Assembly: GCF_010183535.1 (NCBI RefSeq)
Contig: NC_071331.1
Coordinates: 22,816,001 to 22,880,000 of the forward strand
DNA from: Caenorhabditis remanei
Taxonomy: Eukaryota > Nematoda > Chromadorea > Rhabditida > Rhabditidae
DNA: 64,000 bases
Direction of reading: 5' to 3'
This document shows, piece after piece, positions 1-8,990 of the stretch. The translations under genes were made by a program, and so were the position numbers. The stretch's first letter is position 1. Each line of letters begins with the position of its first letter. Under the pieces are notes generated by a model that did not search any database, was not told the origin of the DNA, and was given only the letters and a program-made list of their open reading frames with translations.

Positions 1-48
1 AGAGTTGCATTTGGTGTTTGGCCGGATTCAGAGGGAAATGAATACTAA
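1..48 (+). CDS. 3' end of an FBA_2-type F-box gene (partial)
   Basis: An open frame enters from the left edge and ends with the peptide FGVWPDSEGNEY and a TAA stop. The same ending occurs in the intact F-box gene at 3221-5206 (FGVWPDSDGNQY) and in the broken copy at 885-2907 (FSLSPKSEGNQY). The 130 bases after the stop also resemble the bases after the stop at 2907. This is therefore the last exon of a third tandem paralogue whose body lies outside the window. The family is inferred from the tail alone. Confidence 0.75.
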   Translation, partial: RVAFGVWPDSEGNEY

Positions 49-884
49 TAATCATAAATCATTATTGTCTTTCACTGCATTCCTGCACTAAAGTTACTAA
101 TAAATCTATTTCTGTGGAAAACTGCTGTGATCCTTGCATTTCTGACTCAAAGCGGCTCAAAATAACCCCTGCTTACAAAGGAGATGTGTAAGGTCAATGG
201 TTTGGAATCTGCCAACAATTCCGTCAGTTAGTCGTGGACGCTTGATAACAGACAAAGGTGTCATCACTTTCGATAAAATATGGAGGAAATCAATAGGGTG
301 GTCTGTGTGTTTTTAGCACGACATCCCTCTCTTGGTTTTCGTAACCCATCCTTACTGTCTTCCTGGTGCCGACCGTTTTGATACCCTTCGGTCCCTTCGA
401 CGTATTTCTACTCACACTCTTCTTCAATCGTCTCCGAGGCTACGACCAATCGATATTCCCGCGCAAACAGCCCCTGCTCTCCTTTTGTATCTGTCTGTTC
501 ACACATTCACTCTCCGTCATTTCTTCTCTACCCATTCACCTCCATCATCTCCTCTTTCCAGATGCCCGAAGACGGGTTTCGCCAACTCCAAATGGGCGAA
601 ATGTCCGGGACAGTCGGTGAGATTTCCGGCGCATGTCATGCATCTGGAAAAATGGGGAAATTTTGGGGTTTTTGGAGGGGAAATGGGCATTTTTGAGTGG
701 AAAATCGTCGTTTTTAAAAAGAAAATCGGTCGGAAATAGCATGTTTGAGTAGAAAAGCGTGTTTATACAACCGAAATCGGTCGGAAATAGCACTTTTGAT
801 TAGAAAACCGCAGTTTTCCAACAAAAATCGGTCGGAAATACCGTTTTTGGATGGAAAATCTCGTTTTTTTTCAACGGAAATCAG
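49..884. other. Intergenic DNA and decayed 5' part of the next F-box copy
   Basis: Positions 49-330 are a diverged duplicate of 2908-3160. At 366 the sequence lines up with the start of the intact F-box exon at 3221, but the ATG is replaced by GTG and the following codons no longer resemble an F-box. From about 700 to 884 there are three or four copies of a roughly 60-bp unit containing AAATCGGTCGGAAATA. A possible small exon at 562-616, with a TTTCCAG acceptor and a GTGAG donor, joins in frame to 885, but I have no support for it beyond the splice signals. Confidence 0.5.
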
Positions 885-1707
885 TCGGCCCTCAAGTTGA
901 AGTTGTAGAGGAAAAGTCTGAAGCTGCTGAACGAGTGAACATCAATGGTCACCTGGTACCCGAACGCGCAAGAGAGGAAGGGGACTGGAAGATTTATTGG
1001 GATAACAAAGAGGAAGGAATTCACTCAGTTTTGGATTATCTATCGGACCTATATGGGACTAAGAAAACTATCAAAGTTTCATTGAACCGCAATGAGGTCT
1101 GGCTGTTGAATTTAATTGAAAAGAGACAAGGAAACGATTATGAACTGGAACTACATTCGGGATTGACTGAAGAGGATTGTCACTTTATACTGAAGAATTA
1201 TCATCCGAAAGGAATGAGGATTTCGTCGTTGAACCCGGGAACCTTTCCAATTTCACAATACTTGGAATCACTTGAATTCTTATTTAGTCACTGGATGTTA
1301 TCTATTACTCTCGATGATCTACTTAACATGAACTGTGTGGAGCTAGTCTTACCACATAATAAGTTCACAGAGTCAGAAATCAAACGAATTCTTCAACACT
1401 GGGCTATCGGAGGGTTCCAACGACTCAAATACTTCCAATTATATGTAAGAGATTTCAATATGGAAGAAGTACTCGGAGAGCTTACTAGGGAATGGCTCAT
1501 ACAATGTTTGGAGATACACAACATGATGTATATCGTTGGAAAGCTGACGTTTCCCTGATTCCAAATCTATATTCAGTTTTTGCAACGGTGCTCCCAGTTT
1601 CGAGAAATCCGGCTCCAAAGTTTGGGTAAATTGTAGTGCTAAAACTCAAGTTGCCAGCCCGCGTGTTGAACTAACACGTAAACCCATTCGGGGAATAGAT
1701 AAACCAG

Positions 1708-1785
1708 CGGTCGAATGGTCTAGGGGGTTACATGTGGGGGTAGGAGGTGGACACTCTATGGTTCGACTCCTTGCTTTTTCTTTCT
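1708..1785 (+). other. tRNA-like segment with A and B boxes (left arm of foldback)
   Basis: An A-box match (TGGTCTAGGGG, 1716-1726) and a B-box match (GGTTCGACTCC, 1760-1770) have tRNA-like spacing and are followed by T runs that could end RNA polymerase III transcription. The A-box region resembles tRNA-Glu. The acceptor ends do not pair, so this is not a functional tRNA gene. It is best read as a tRNA-derived, SINE-like module within the element. Confidence 0.45.
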
Positions 1786-2385
1786 TTTTTTACTTTTGTA
1801 ATATTATTTTTGGATCCCATGGTCATCACAATGTGCCAGAAATGGAGGTTTTGAAGATTTTCCAGTCCATATTGACTTGCTACGACGTTTTAAGAAAAAT
1901 AATTTTTTCAAGAAAATTAACTTTTCTGTGAGTCCATGGCGAGAAGGCACTTGGAATTTTTTTTGATAAATTTATCTTTCAAAGCTAGAAAAACAATAGA
2001 AAATTTGTTTGGTATTTGATTCCATCATGTTTACATGGTAGAGATCTACTGACTACGACTAACTTCGAATCACCAAATATGAAGCAGAGTAGTTGCTTCA
2101 CAAATGTATCTACCGGCGGAACAAGAAAAGTAAACTTCGGAAAAATCATTTTTAGCTTGCTATAACATTTTCTATTGTTTTTCTAACTTTGAAAGATAAA
2201 TTTTTCAAAAAAAATTCCAAGTGCCTTCTCGCCATGGACTCACAGAAAAGTTAATTTTCTTGAAAAAATTATTTTTCTTAAAACGTCGTAGCAAGTCAAT
2301 ATGGACTGGAAAATCTTCAAAACCTCCATTTCTGGCACATTGTGATGACCATGGGATCCAAAAATAATATTACAAAAGTAAAAAA

Positions 2386-2463
2386 AGAAAGAAAAAGCAA
2401 GGAGTCGAACCATAGAGTGTCCACCTCCTACCCCCACATGTAACCCCCTAGACCATTCGACCG
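2386..2463 (-). other. tRNA-like segment (mirror copy, right arm of foldback)
   Basis: This is the inverted duplicate of the segment at 1708-1785, with identical A and B boxes on the minus strand (about 2401-2455). The pair would give convergent RNA polymerase III transcripts complementary to each other, if either is active. Confidence 0.42.
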
Positions 2464-3220
2464 CTGGTTTATCTATTCCCCGAATGGGTTTACGTGTTAG
2501 TTCAACACGCGGGCTGGCAACTTGAGTTTTAGCACTACAATTTACCCAAACTTTGGAGCCGGATTTCTCGAAACTGGGAGCACCGTTGCAAAAACTGAAT
2601 ATAGATTTGGAATCAGGGAAACGTCAGCTTTCCAACGATATACATCATGTTGTGTATCTCCAAACATTGTATGAGCCATTCCCTAGTTAGTCATACTAGG
2701 ATGGCAGAAAAGAGAACATATAAGTAAGTTTGAAAGCTATCTTAAAGAAAGACAATAGTGCATTTCAGATCAACTATCGAAGATTCCACTTTTAGTGATC
2801 GTCGCATCACCCGGAATGATGGGGTTGCCGCTTCTATTCAATATGATCAACGATACGGATATGTGAAATTTAGTCTCAGCCCAAAATCGGAGGGAAATCA
2901 ATACTAATAATCATACACTAATAATTGTCTATGTTTCACTGCATTCCTGCTCTAAAGTGATTAATACATCTATTTCTCCTGAAAACCGGTGTGATAACTG
3001 CATTTCTGACTCAAAACGGCTCAAAATAAGCCCCATGCTGCTATAAGGGAAGTATGTAGAATGGAGAACAGGCAGGGGTGTCATCGCTTTCGAAAAAATG
3101 TGAAGAAAATCAATAAGACGGTCTGTGAGTGGTCTACCAGCCCCCATTAGCACGACACCCCCACTGTGCCTAACGCGCGGTCCTAAGAATCCTATATTGA
3201 TTTTTGTGACTGTCTCCCTG

Positions 3221-5206
3221 ATGCCACCCGTTTCAATTCTACAATTTCCGCAAGTTGTTCTAATGGAGATTTTCAAATGCATAGAGTTTGAGGATTTGTG
3301 AGTTTTCTTTGAGATCTGGTGGCCTAGCTGATGATCCTAGGCCATTGAAAGTAGTCCCAATGAATTCAGCTCGTTGAGACGGTTCAGAAAAGTATAATCA
3401 TGGCTAGGTTTGGAAAAATTCAGAAATTTTCATGTTTTTGGCTGAAAATCCATCTGAAATGAGTCTGAAATTTAAAATTGCGATTCAATTTATTTTTCAC
3501 AAAAAGTCCCATTCGTTTTTCCTGTTTTCCACTAAAAATCGAGTTCGAAACCTTGAAATTCAGCGAGTTATGGACTTTCGAAAATTTTCGAAAAATTCGA
3601 AAATCTATTTTTCCGATTTTTTCAGCTTAACTCGGCAATAAATAATTTTTAATATAAAATTCGGAACCAGTGAGTTGAGAGCTTTCAGAAAACTACCCAC
3701 AAGCCATGGTTCCGCCCATTTTGTGATTTTGGGGTCCCACCACGAAAACTACAGTAACCCGCCGTAAATCGTGTCGAGACCCTACATAGGGCTTGTGGGT
3801 ACTTTTTTGAACCGTCTCAACGCGCTGAATCCAAATATCATATTTTCAGCGGCCTAGAATCCCAAACTAGGCCACAAAATCTCAAAACAGTAAAAAAACA
3901 TTTTTTAATTTCTAGATTCCCTCTGTCATTATGCTCCCGTAAATCGTTCAACCTTGTTAAAACCTACCAAGTCAAAAAATCAAGTCTCCAACTCCATATA
4001 ACTTCAAAATATGTGAAGATCCAAATGGGATATGTGGACAATTTCAAATTTTTTGTTCTTTTAAGCCCCGCCCCCGAAAATTCGAAAAATGTGAACGGAA
4101 TTCGAATGGAATTACATCAAACTTATGGATTTTATATAACTTATTGGGATGACGAGATCAAAGGAATAAAATCGATATTCGAATATTTATCGGAATTATT
4201 TTCCATAAAAAATATAAAAAATCCGACTGAAATTACAGTAACCGGTAGGGATACTGTATGGTTGATGGATTTTATAGAAGAGAGACAGGATGGTGCTAAT
4301 TATAAACTAATTATCGATAATTGCAATTATCAATTAAATAATTACGATTATCGATTTATTATAGAACACGGGTCTCCAATGATAATCGAGACTAACGAAA
4401 TTCCGGCGGGCTTGCAATTAATCGAATTTCGAAAATCAATCGATATTCTGATAATTAGAGGTAGATCATGGATTGAAGTCGACAACTTAATTAGTCTTAA
4501 TTGCACGGAATTGGTAATTAGCCCATATGGATGCCAAGCTCATAATATAACAGGTCTAATTTATCATTGGATGGCCGGCGATTTGTCGAAACTCAAATTT
4601 TTTCAAGCGCCAACGAGAAATTTGAATTTGGCGCGCTTTTTTGGTGAGAATATTGGATCCGCAAAGTTGGAGTTAATGACGGAAAAACGGGAATATCGGT
4701 GAGTCAGAAAATTTTTTTTTGCGAAAATTTAAATTTTAAAAAAACTATTTTGAGATCATATGGCCTAGTTTGGGATCATAGGCCGCTAAAATTACGATAT
4801 TCGGAATCAGCGCATTGAGAGCTTTCAGAAAAGTACCCACAAGCCTATATTCCGAGCATTTTGGGTCTCGACACGATTTACGGCGGGTTACTGTAGTTTT
4901 TGTGGTGGGACCCAAAGTGATCGGAACTATGGCTTGTGGGTACTTTTCTGAAAGCTCTCGATGAGCTGAATTTGAATATCGTTTTTAAAATTATTTCTAG
5001 CCCAGTTACGCTGAAAAATCTGAAAAATAGAATTCGTTTTCGAATTTTTCGAAAATCCCTTTTACAGAGCTAAAACCACAAAATGCGACTTTTACAATTT
5101 GTTTCTCACTCGAGATGATGGTACTGTAGCATCGATTGATTGGGATGAGCAAAATGGGATTTTCAGTTTTGGAGTTTGGCCGGATTCGGACGGAAATCAA
5201 TACTAA
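3221..5206 (+). CDS. F-box protein with FBA_2 domain (intact)
   Basis: The exons are 3221-3297, 3916-4698 and 5068-5206, joining in phase to 332 codons plus TAA. Residues from about 6 to 50 form an F-box, with LQFPQVVLMEIFKCIEFEDL at its start and PLSLCSRKSFNLVK after the first intron. A domain of the nematode FBA_2 (sdz-33-type) family follows, best seen around residues 215-285 (LISLNCTELVIS, then LKFF..TRNLNLARFFGE). Proteins of this kind are presumed adaptors that bring substrates to a Skp1-cullin ubiquitin ligase; the family expands rapidly in Caenorhabditis. Introns 1 and 2 each hold a family A palindrome. The copy looks functional: start, splice sites and stop are all present. The substrate is unknown. 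Confidence 0.85.
3298..3915 (+). other. Intron 1 of the F-box gene with family A palindrome
   Basis: The intron runs from a GTGAG donor to a TTTCTAG acceptor. A family A repeat lies at about 3662-3835. The rest is AT-rich text with TTTTCGAAAATTTTCG runs that recur elsewhere in the window. I see no gene in it. Confidence 0.8.
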
Positions 5207-5420
5207 TTTTGTCGAAAATGTTATATTCAGATTCAACGCGTCGAGAGCTTTCAAAAAAGTACCCACAAGCCTATATTCTGTGCAATTTGGGTCTCAACGC
5301 GAAAACTACAGTAACCCGCCGTAAATCGTGTCGAGACCCAAAATGCTTAGAATATAGGCTTGTGGGTACTTTTCTAAAAGCTCTCAACGCGCTGATTCCA
5401 ATTATCATGTTTTCAATGGC
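4790..5420. repeat. Family A palindromic repeats (two copies)
   Basis: One copy lies in intron 2 of the F-box gene (about 4805-4975) and one just after its stop (about 5228-5400). Each has inverted arms with GAGAGCTTTCAGAAAAGTAC and its complement, and a centre with GGGTTACTGTAG. Confidence 0.85.
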
Positions 5421-5968
5421 CTAGAATCCCAAACTAGGCCACGAAAGCTGGGCCATTTCTTGAAAAATTGTTTTAATCGAATTTCTGACTTTTTTGAATC
5501 AATTTTTTTTGTTCAAGATGACTAAGACACATTTTATAATTATTTCGTTGTCCTAAATTCTTTTTTCTTTTTTTTTTGAATAAAAAATTGGAAAATGTCC
5601 ATCTTTTCGCCGAACTTGCGCCATTGAGTCATCACATCATCAGATTATGCAAATGAGTCGGAATGGACAATCGATGATAAGTATATAAACAAACAAGGTA
5701 CATGGTATGATTGCTGAAAATGTTTTCGGCAAGTTTGGCTTGACAAAAAAATTTTGGAAAAAAAAAATTTTTTTTCGAAAATTTTTTTTCAACTTTTTTA
5801 GAAAAAATTCAAATTTTATCCATTTCTACACATTTTCCACTCCAAAAATCAATTTTCCACCCCAAAACCGTTATACCTATCTTATCTCCGTCTTCTGACC
5901 CCCCGGACGGGTTATCTTATCTAGGCTCCGCCCACTTTCTGTTATGATCTACACCTATATTATACAAT
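5400..5968. promoter_or_regulatory. Upstream region of the transthyretin-like gene with GATA sites
   Basis: A TATATAAA sequence is at about 5692-5699. Three TTATC motifs (complement GATAA) cluster at 5882-5887 and 5912-5922. GATA sites of this form bind intestinal ELT-2-type factors in C. elegans, so gut expression is possible. The remainder is A/T-rich filler; no other gene is visible. Confidence 0.45.
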
Positions 5969-7098
5969 ATGCAGATGCAACACGTTCCAATGCAACTTCT
6001 TCTATTCTCTACCATCATTTTTTGCTCCGTCCACGGCCTTCTTGGTGTCGGACGTCTTCAGAGTGTCGCCGTTAGTGGACGACTCATTTGTGATGGACGG
6101 CCGGCTGCTGGTGTGAAGGTCAAGATGTATGAGAAAGAATTTTGTGAGTTTTCTGGGTGAAAATCGGGAAAATTTGATAAAAATTGGTGAAAATCGGTGA
6201 AAATCGGGGAAAAACCGTTTATTTCACTTCATGGCCTACCTTTCCCCCACTGGTGGCCTAGGATTTTCCCCAAAAATTTTGAAATTAACATAGTGAGATT
6301 CAGCTCGCCGAGAGCTTTCAGAAAAGTACCCACAAGCCTATATTCTGAGAGATTCGGGTCTCGACACGATTTACGGCGGGTTACTGTAGTTTTCGCGTCG
6401 AGACCCAAATCACTCCAAACCTAGGCTTGTGGGTACTTTTTTGGACCGTCCCAGCGTGCTGAATCCAAAAATTATATTGAAAATTTTTTTGGGTCGGGTC
6501 TCGCAGCGAAAAAAGTCAAAAACTGAAAAATGTCTGGTTTTTGCAATGAAATCTAATTTTTTGAAAATTTGAGTCGAATATTCAGACTCTCCGTGTTAAG
6601 AGCTTTCAAAAAAGTACCCACATGCCTATTTTGGGGTTTTGAGTCTCGACACGATTTACGGCGGGGTACTGTAGTTTTCGTGGTGGGACCCAAATTGATC
6701 GGAATGTAGGCTTGGGGGTACTTTTCTGAAAGCTCTCATCTCACCGATTCTGAATATTTTGTTTTCAAGCGATTTGAAGCAAACCCTAGGCCACCAGCAT
6801 CCAAAAATTCGGTCACAATCAATTTTTTGCAGTCCTCGATCGAAAAATGGCCGAAGTCTACACGGATATGAACGGAATGTTTGTGATCTCGGGAAGAAAG
6901 CGGGAAATCTCGACAATCGACCCAAAAGTGAACTTGTATCACAAGTGTAACTACGGTGGATTGTGCTATAAGAAAATTGGGATCACGATTCCGGACGACT
7001 ACATCACTTGGGGATACACACCGGAGAGAACTTACGATATTGGGACACTCAATTTGGCGAATAAGTACACTGGAACTACTACTGATTGCTTGAATTGA
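5969..7098 (+). CDS. Transthyretin-like (TTR-52/ttr family) secreted protein
   Basis: The exons are 5969-6143 and 6833-7098, joined in phase to 146 codons plus TGA. The N-terminus has a hydrophobic signal peptide (LLLFSTIIFCSVHG). The mature part has the nematode transthyretin-like pattern: VAVSGRLICDGRPAAGVKVKMYE, then AEVYTDMNGMFVISG, a Cys pair in HKCNYGGLCYKK, and a C-terminal PERTYDIGTLNLA block with a last Cys near the end. These are small extracellular beta-sandwich proteins that bind lipids or other ligands; single members have roles such as recognising apoptotic cells, but the role of this one cannot be told. An in-frame ATG at 5975 is an alternative start. The 689-bp intron holds two family A repeats. 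Confidence 0.9.
6290..6760. repeat. Two family A repeats in the ttr intron
   Basis: The copies span about 6296-6468 and 6588-6755. Both carry the CGACACGATTTACGGCGG centre in plus orientation. In the first copy the right arm ends with the variant GGACCGTC in place of GAAAGCTCTC, an example of the arm mixing seen across the family. Confidence 0.85.
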
Positions 7099-8990
7099 AG
7101 AACTTTTTCTTTTGTGGAAAAAATGCTTGCTTATTATAAGAAAATTATATAAAAATTTATTTATTTTTATTGAAATTAAGATCTTGTAGCTTCAAATTAT
7201 CATTTTCAGATTCAGCACCTCGGGAGCTTTCAGAAAAGCACCCACATGCTTAGGTTCTGAACAATTTGGGTCTCGACACGATTTACGGCGGGTTACTGTA
7301 GTTTTCGCGTCGAGACCCAAATCACTCCAAACTTAGGCTTGTGGGTACTTTTCTGAAAGCTCTCAACGTCCTGAATCCAGCTAGATTATTTTTAACAGCC
7401 TAGAATCCCAAACTAGGCCACCGAGTCTCAAAAACTAAGTTATGTTTGCCAAAAATAGTTCATATTGATATTTCACACTATAATCCGTTCCGTCATCTTT
7501 TTGAATACAATGAAATATATGTTAAAAAAACCAGAACCATATTTTTGCATATTTCTCTCTTTTTTATTCGAAAAAGGCAAAAGCTTCTTACTGTGGGAGA
7601 CGGGAACTGGCGCAGCACAGGGGGGCGCCTAGGGGACTGGTATACACGGGGATGACGGTGATGAATTGGACTTTTGTGAGAAAGGACGTCTTTTGAATAG
7701 TGAAATTGGTTTGTTTGTGACAGGTGCGAATAACAAAAATTTGATGGAAATGAATTTGATGAAAAAGGTGTCAAAATTTTTTTTTAAACCATCATTTTGA
7801 GACCCGGTGGCCTAGTTTGGGATTCTAGGCTGCTGAAAATAGTCTTGTTGGATTCAGCGAAACAAGAGCCTTCAGAAAAGTACCCACAAGGCTACATTCC
7901 GATTACTTTGGGTCCCACCACGAAAACTACAGTAACCCTGACGACCGGTTTTCGTGGTGGGACCCAAAGTGATCGGAATGTTGGCATGATTATACTTTTC
8001 TGAAAGCTCTTTCTGTGCTGATTCTGAATATATAGTTTTCATGAAGCTTGGGCCAAAATTAGTCGAGTTATGCTGAAAAGTTGTATTTAGGATTTTTCGA
8101 AAATTTTTGAAAATTTTCGAAAATCCCTAATTATGTGAATTTTGACGTTTTCAACTCGATCTGAGATGGAAAATATGAAAAACAAGTGGGACTGATCATG
8201 AAACAAAATTGAACAAATTTGCATGCTGAAAATGAGATTTTCAGCCATTTTCAGCCAAAAATATACAATTTTGAAAAATTTTCCAAACCTATGCGTGATT
8301 AGACTTTTCTGAAAGCTCTCAACAAGCTGAAAAAGAAAATTGTATTTGAAATCCAAAAAATTAGTTCTGGAAGAAAAAAACAAACTAAATCGTAAAAAAT
8401 CTGCAATTTTCGAGATTTTTACATGCTAACCGGTATACTTCTAAAACCTTAACAGCTATCAAAAAGTTGTCAACTAGAAAAATGATCTACACAAAATTTG
8501 CTACATTTTTGCAATTTACAACTTTTAAGTAGCTATAAAGGATCAGAAGTTATAGCGGTTTGAAGATGTAGATCAACAATTTTTTTTTTTGAAAAATAAA
8601 ACATTTTCCGTTTTTAAGGCATCTGGGGTGTCTGATATCTACATGAATCAATCAAGGGTCCAAACAAACAAAATCTGTGCGGACATCCGGACATAAGAAT
8701 TGGACACACAGACAGACATTCCCATGCTAATCAAACGGAGGAAACCTGTCTGCTAATAGTACATGCATCCGAATAGCTAATCACCGCATCTCATTTCCTA
8801 ACTTTTTCACAATTCAAACCGTCCAAATTGCCCAATTCCTCTCCCCATCCGCCCATCTCATTGAATATACAATTCGACAAGGACGCCGCTGCCGCCGACG
8901 GAAAAAAGAAAAAAGTGGGCGGAGCCTAAGCTGAGTACTATAAAAGACGTCGAGGGGGACGTACTTGAAACCAACTATCCATTTCTAACA
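7099..8990. other. Repeat-rich intergenic DNA and collagen upstream region
   Basis: Family A copies lie at about 7210-7380 and 7852-8030. Positions 8080-8390 hold a degenerate palindrome with TTTTCGAAAATTTTTG tracts. A short block at about 8670-8715 has the GGACATCCGGACA / CACACAGACAGACA motif found in several other places. A TATAAAA box stands at 8939-8945, about 45 bases before the collagen ATG. No further gene is seen. Confidence 0.6.
8939..8945 (+). promoter_or_regulatory. TATA box of the first collagen gene
   Basis: TATAAAA lies 45 bases upstream of the ATG at 8991. Strong, stage-specific cuticle collagen genes commonly have such a box close to the start. Confidence 0.6.

Larger units (their letters stand above)
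1485..2686. mobile_element. 1202-bp foldback element with TTA target duplication
   Basis: The arms 1485 to about 2005 and about 2166 to 2686 are near-perfect inverted copies; positions summing to 4171 pair. The ends read CTAGGG and CCCTAG. Each end is flanked by TTA (1482-1484 and 2687-2689). A 3-bp TTA or TAA duplication is the known signature of PIF/Harbinger-type elements and their Tourist-like MITEs. The spacer of about 160 bp and the arms contain no transposase. Each arm carries a tRNA-like segment. The element interrupts an F-box gene exon. Confidence 0.88.
885..2907 (+). pseudogene. FBA_2-type F-box gene split by a foldback transposon
   Basis: The frame from 885 reads through a domain like that of the neighbour at 3221-5206, including a LLNMNC..ELVLP block and an LKYFQLYVRDFNMEEVLGEL block typical of the F-box-associated FBA_2 (sdz-33-type) domain. 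At 1484 the exon is broken by a 1202-bp inverted-repeat element. It resumes at 2690 and ends at a donor at 2724. A last exon at 2769-2907 ends in SEGNQY and TAA. Deleting the element plus one TTA restores the frame across the junction (GEL-SHTRM), which shows the insertion was precise. No convincing F-box half is found upstream, so the copy was probably damaged at both ends. Such proteins normally act as substrate adaptors of SCF ubiquitin ligases; this one is probably non-functional unless the element is spliced out. Confidence 0.8.

Noticed and set aside
562..616. Small first exon joining in frame to the broken F-box copy
   Set aside because: The splice signals are good, but the peptide does not resemble an F-box start and the region does not match the intact neighbour there.
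1734..2437. Two identical 65-codon frames on opposite strands
   Set aside because: They are the same sequence in the two arms of the foldback; identity comes from the palindrome and not from coding constraint.
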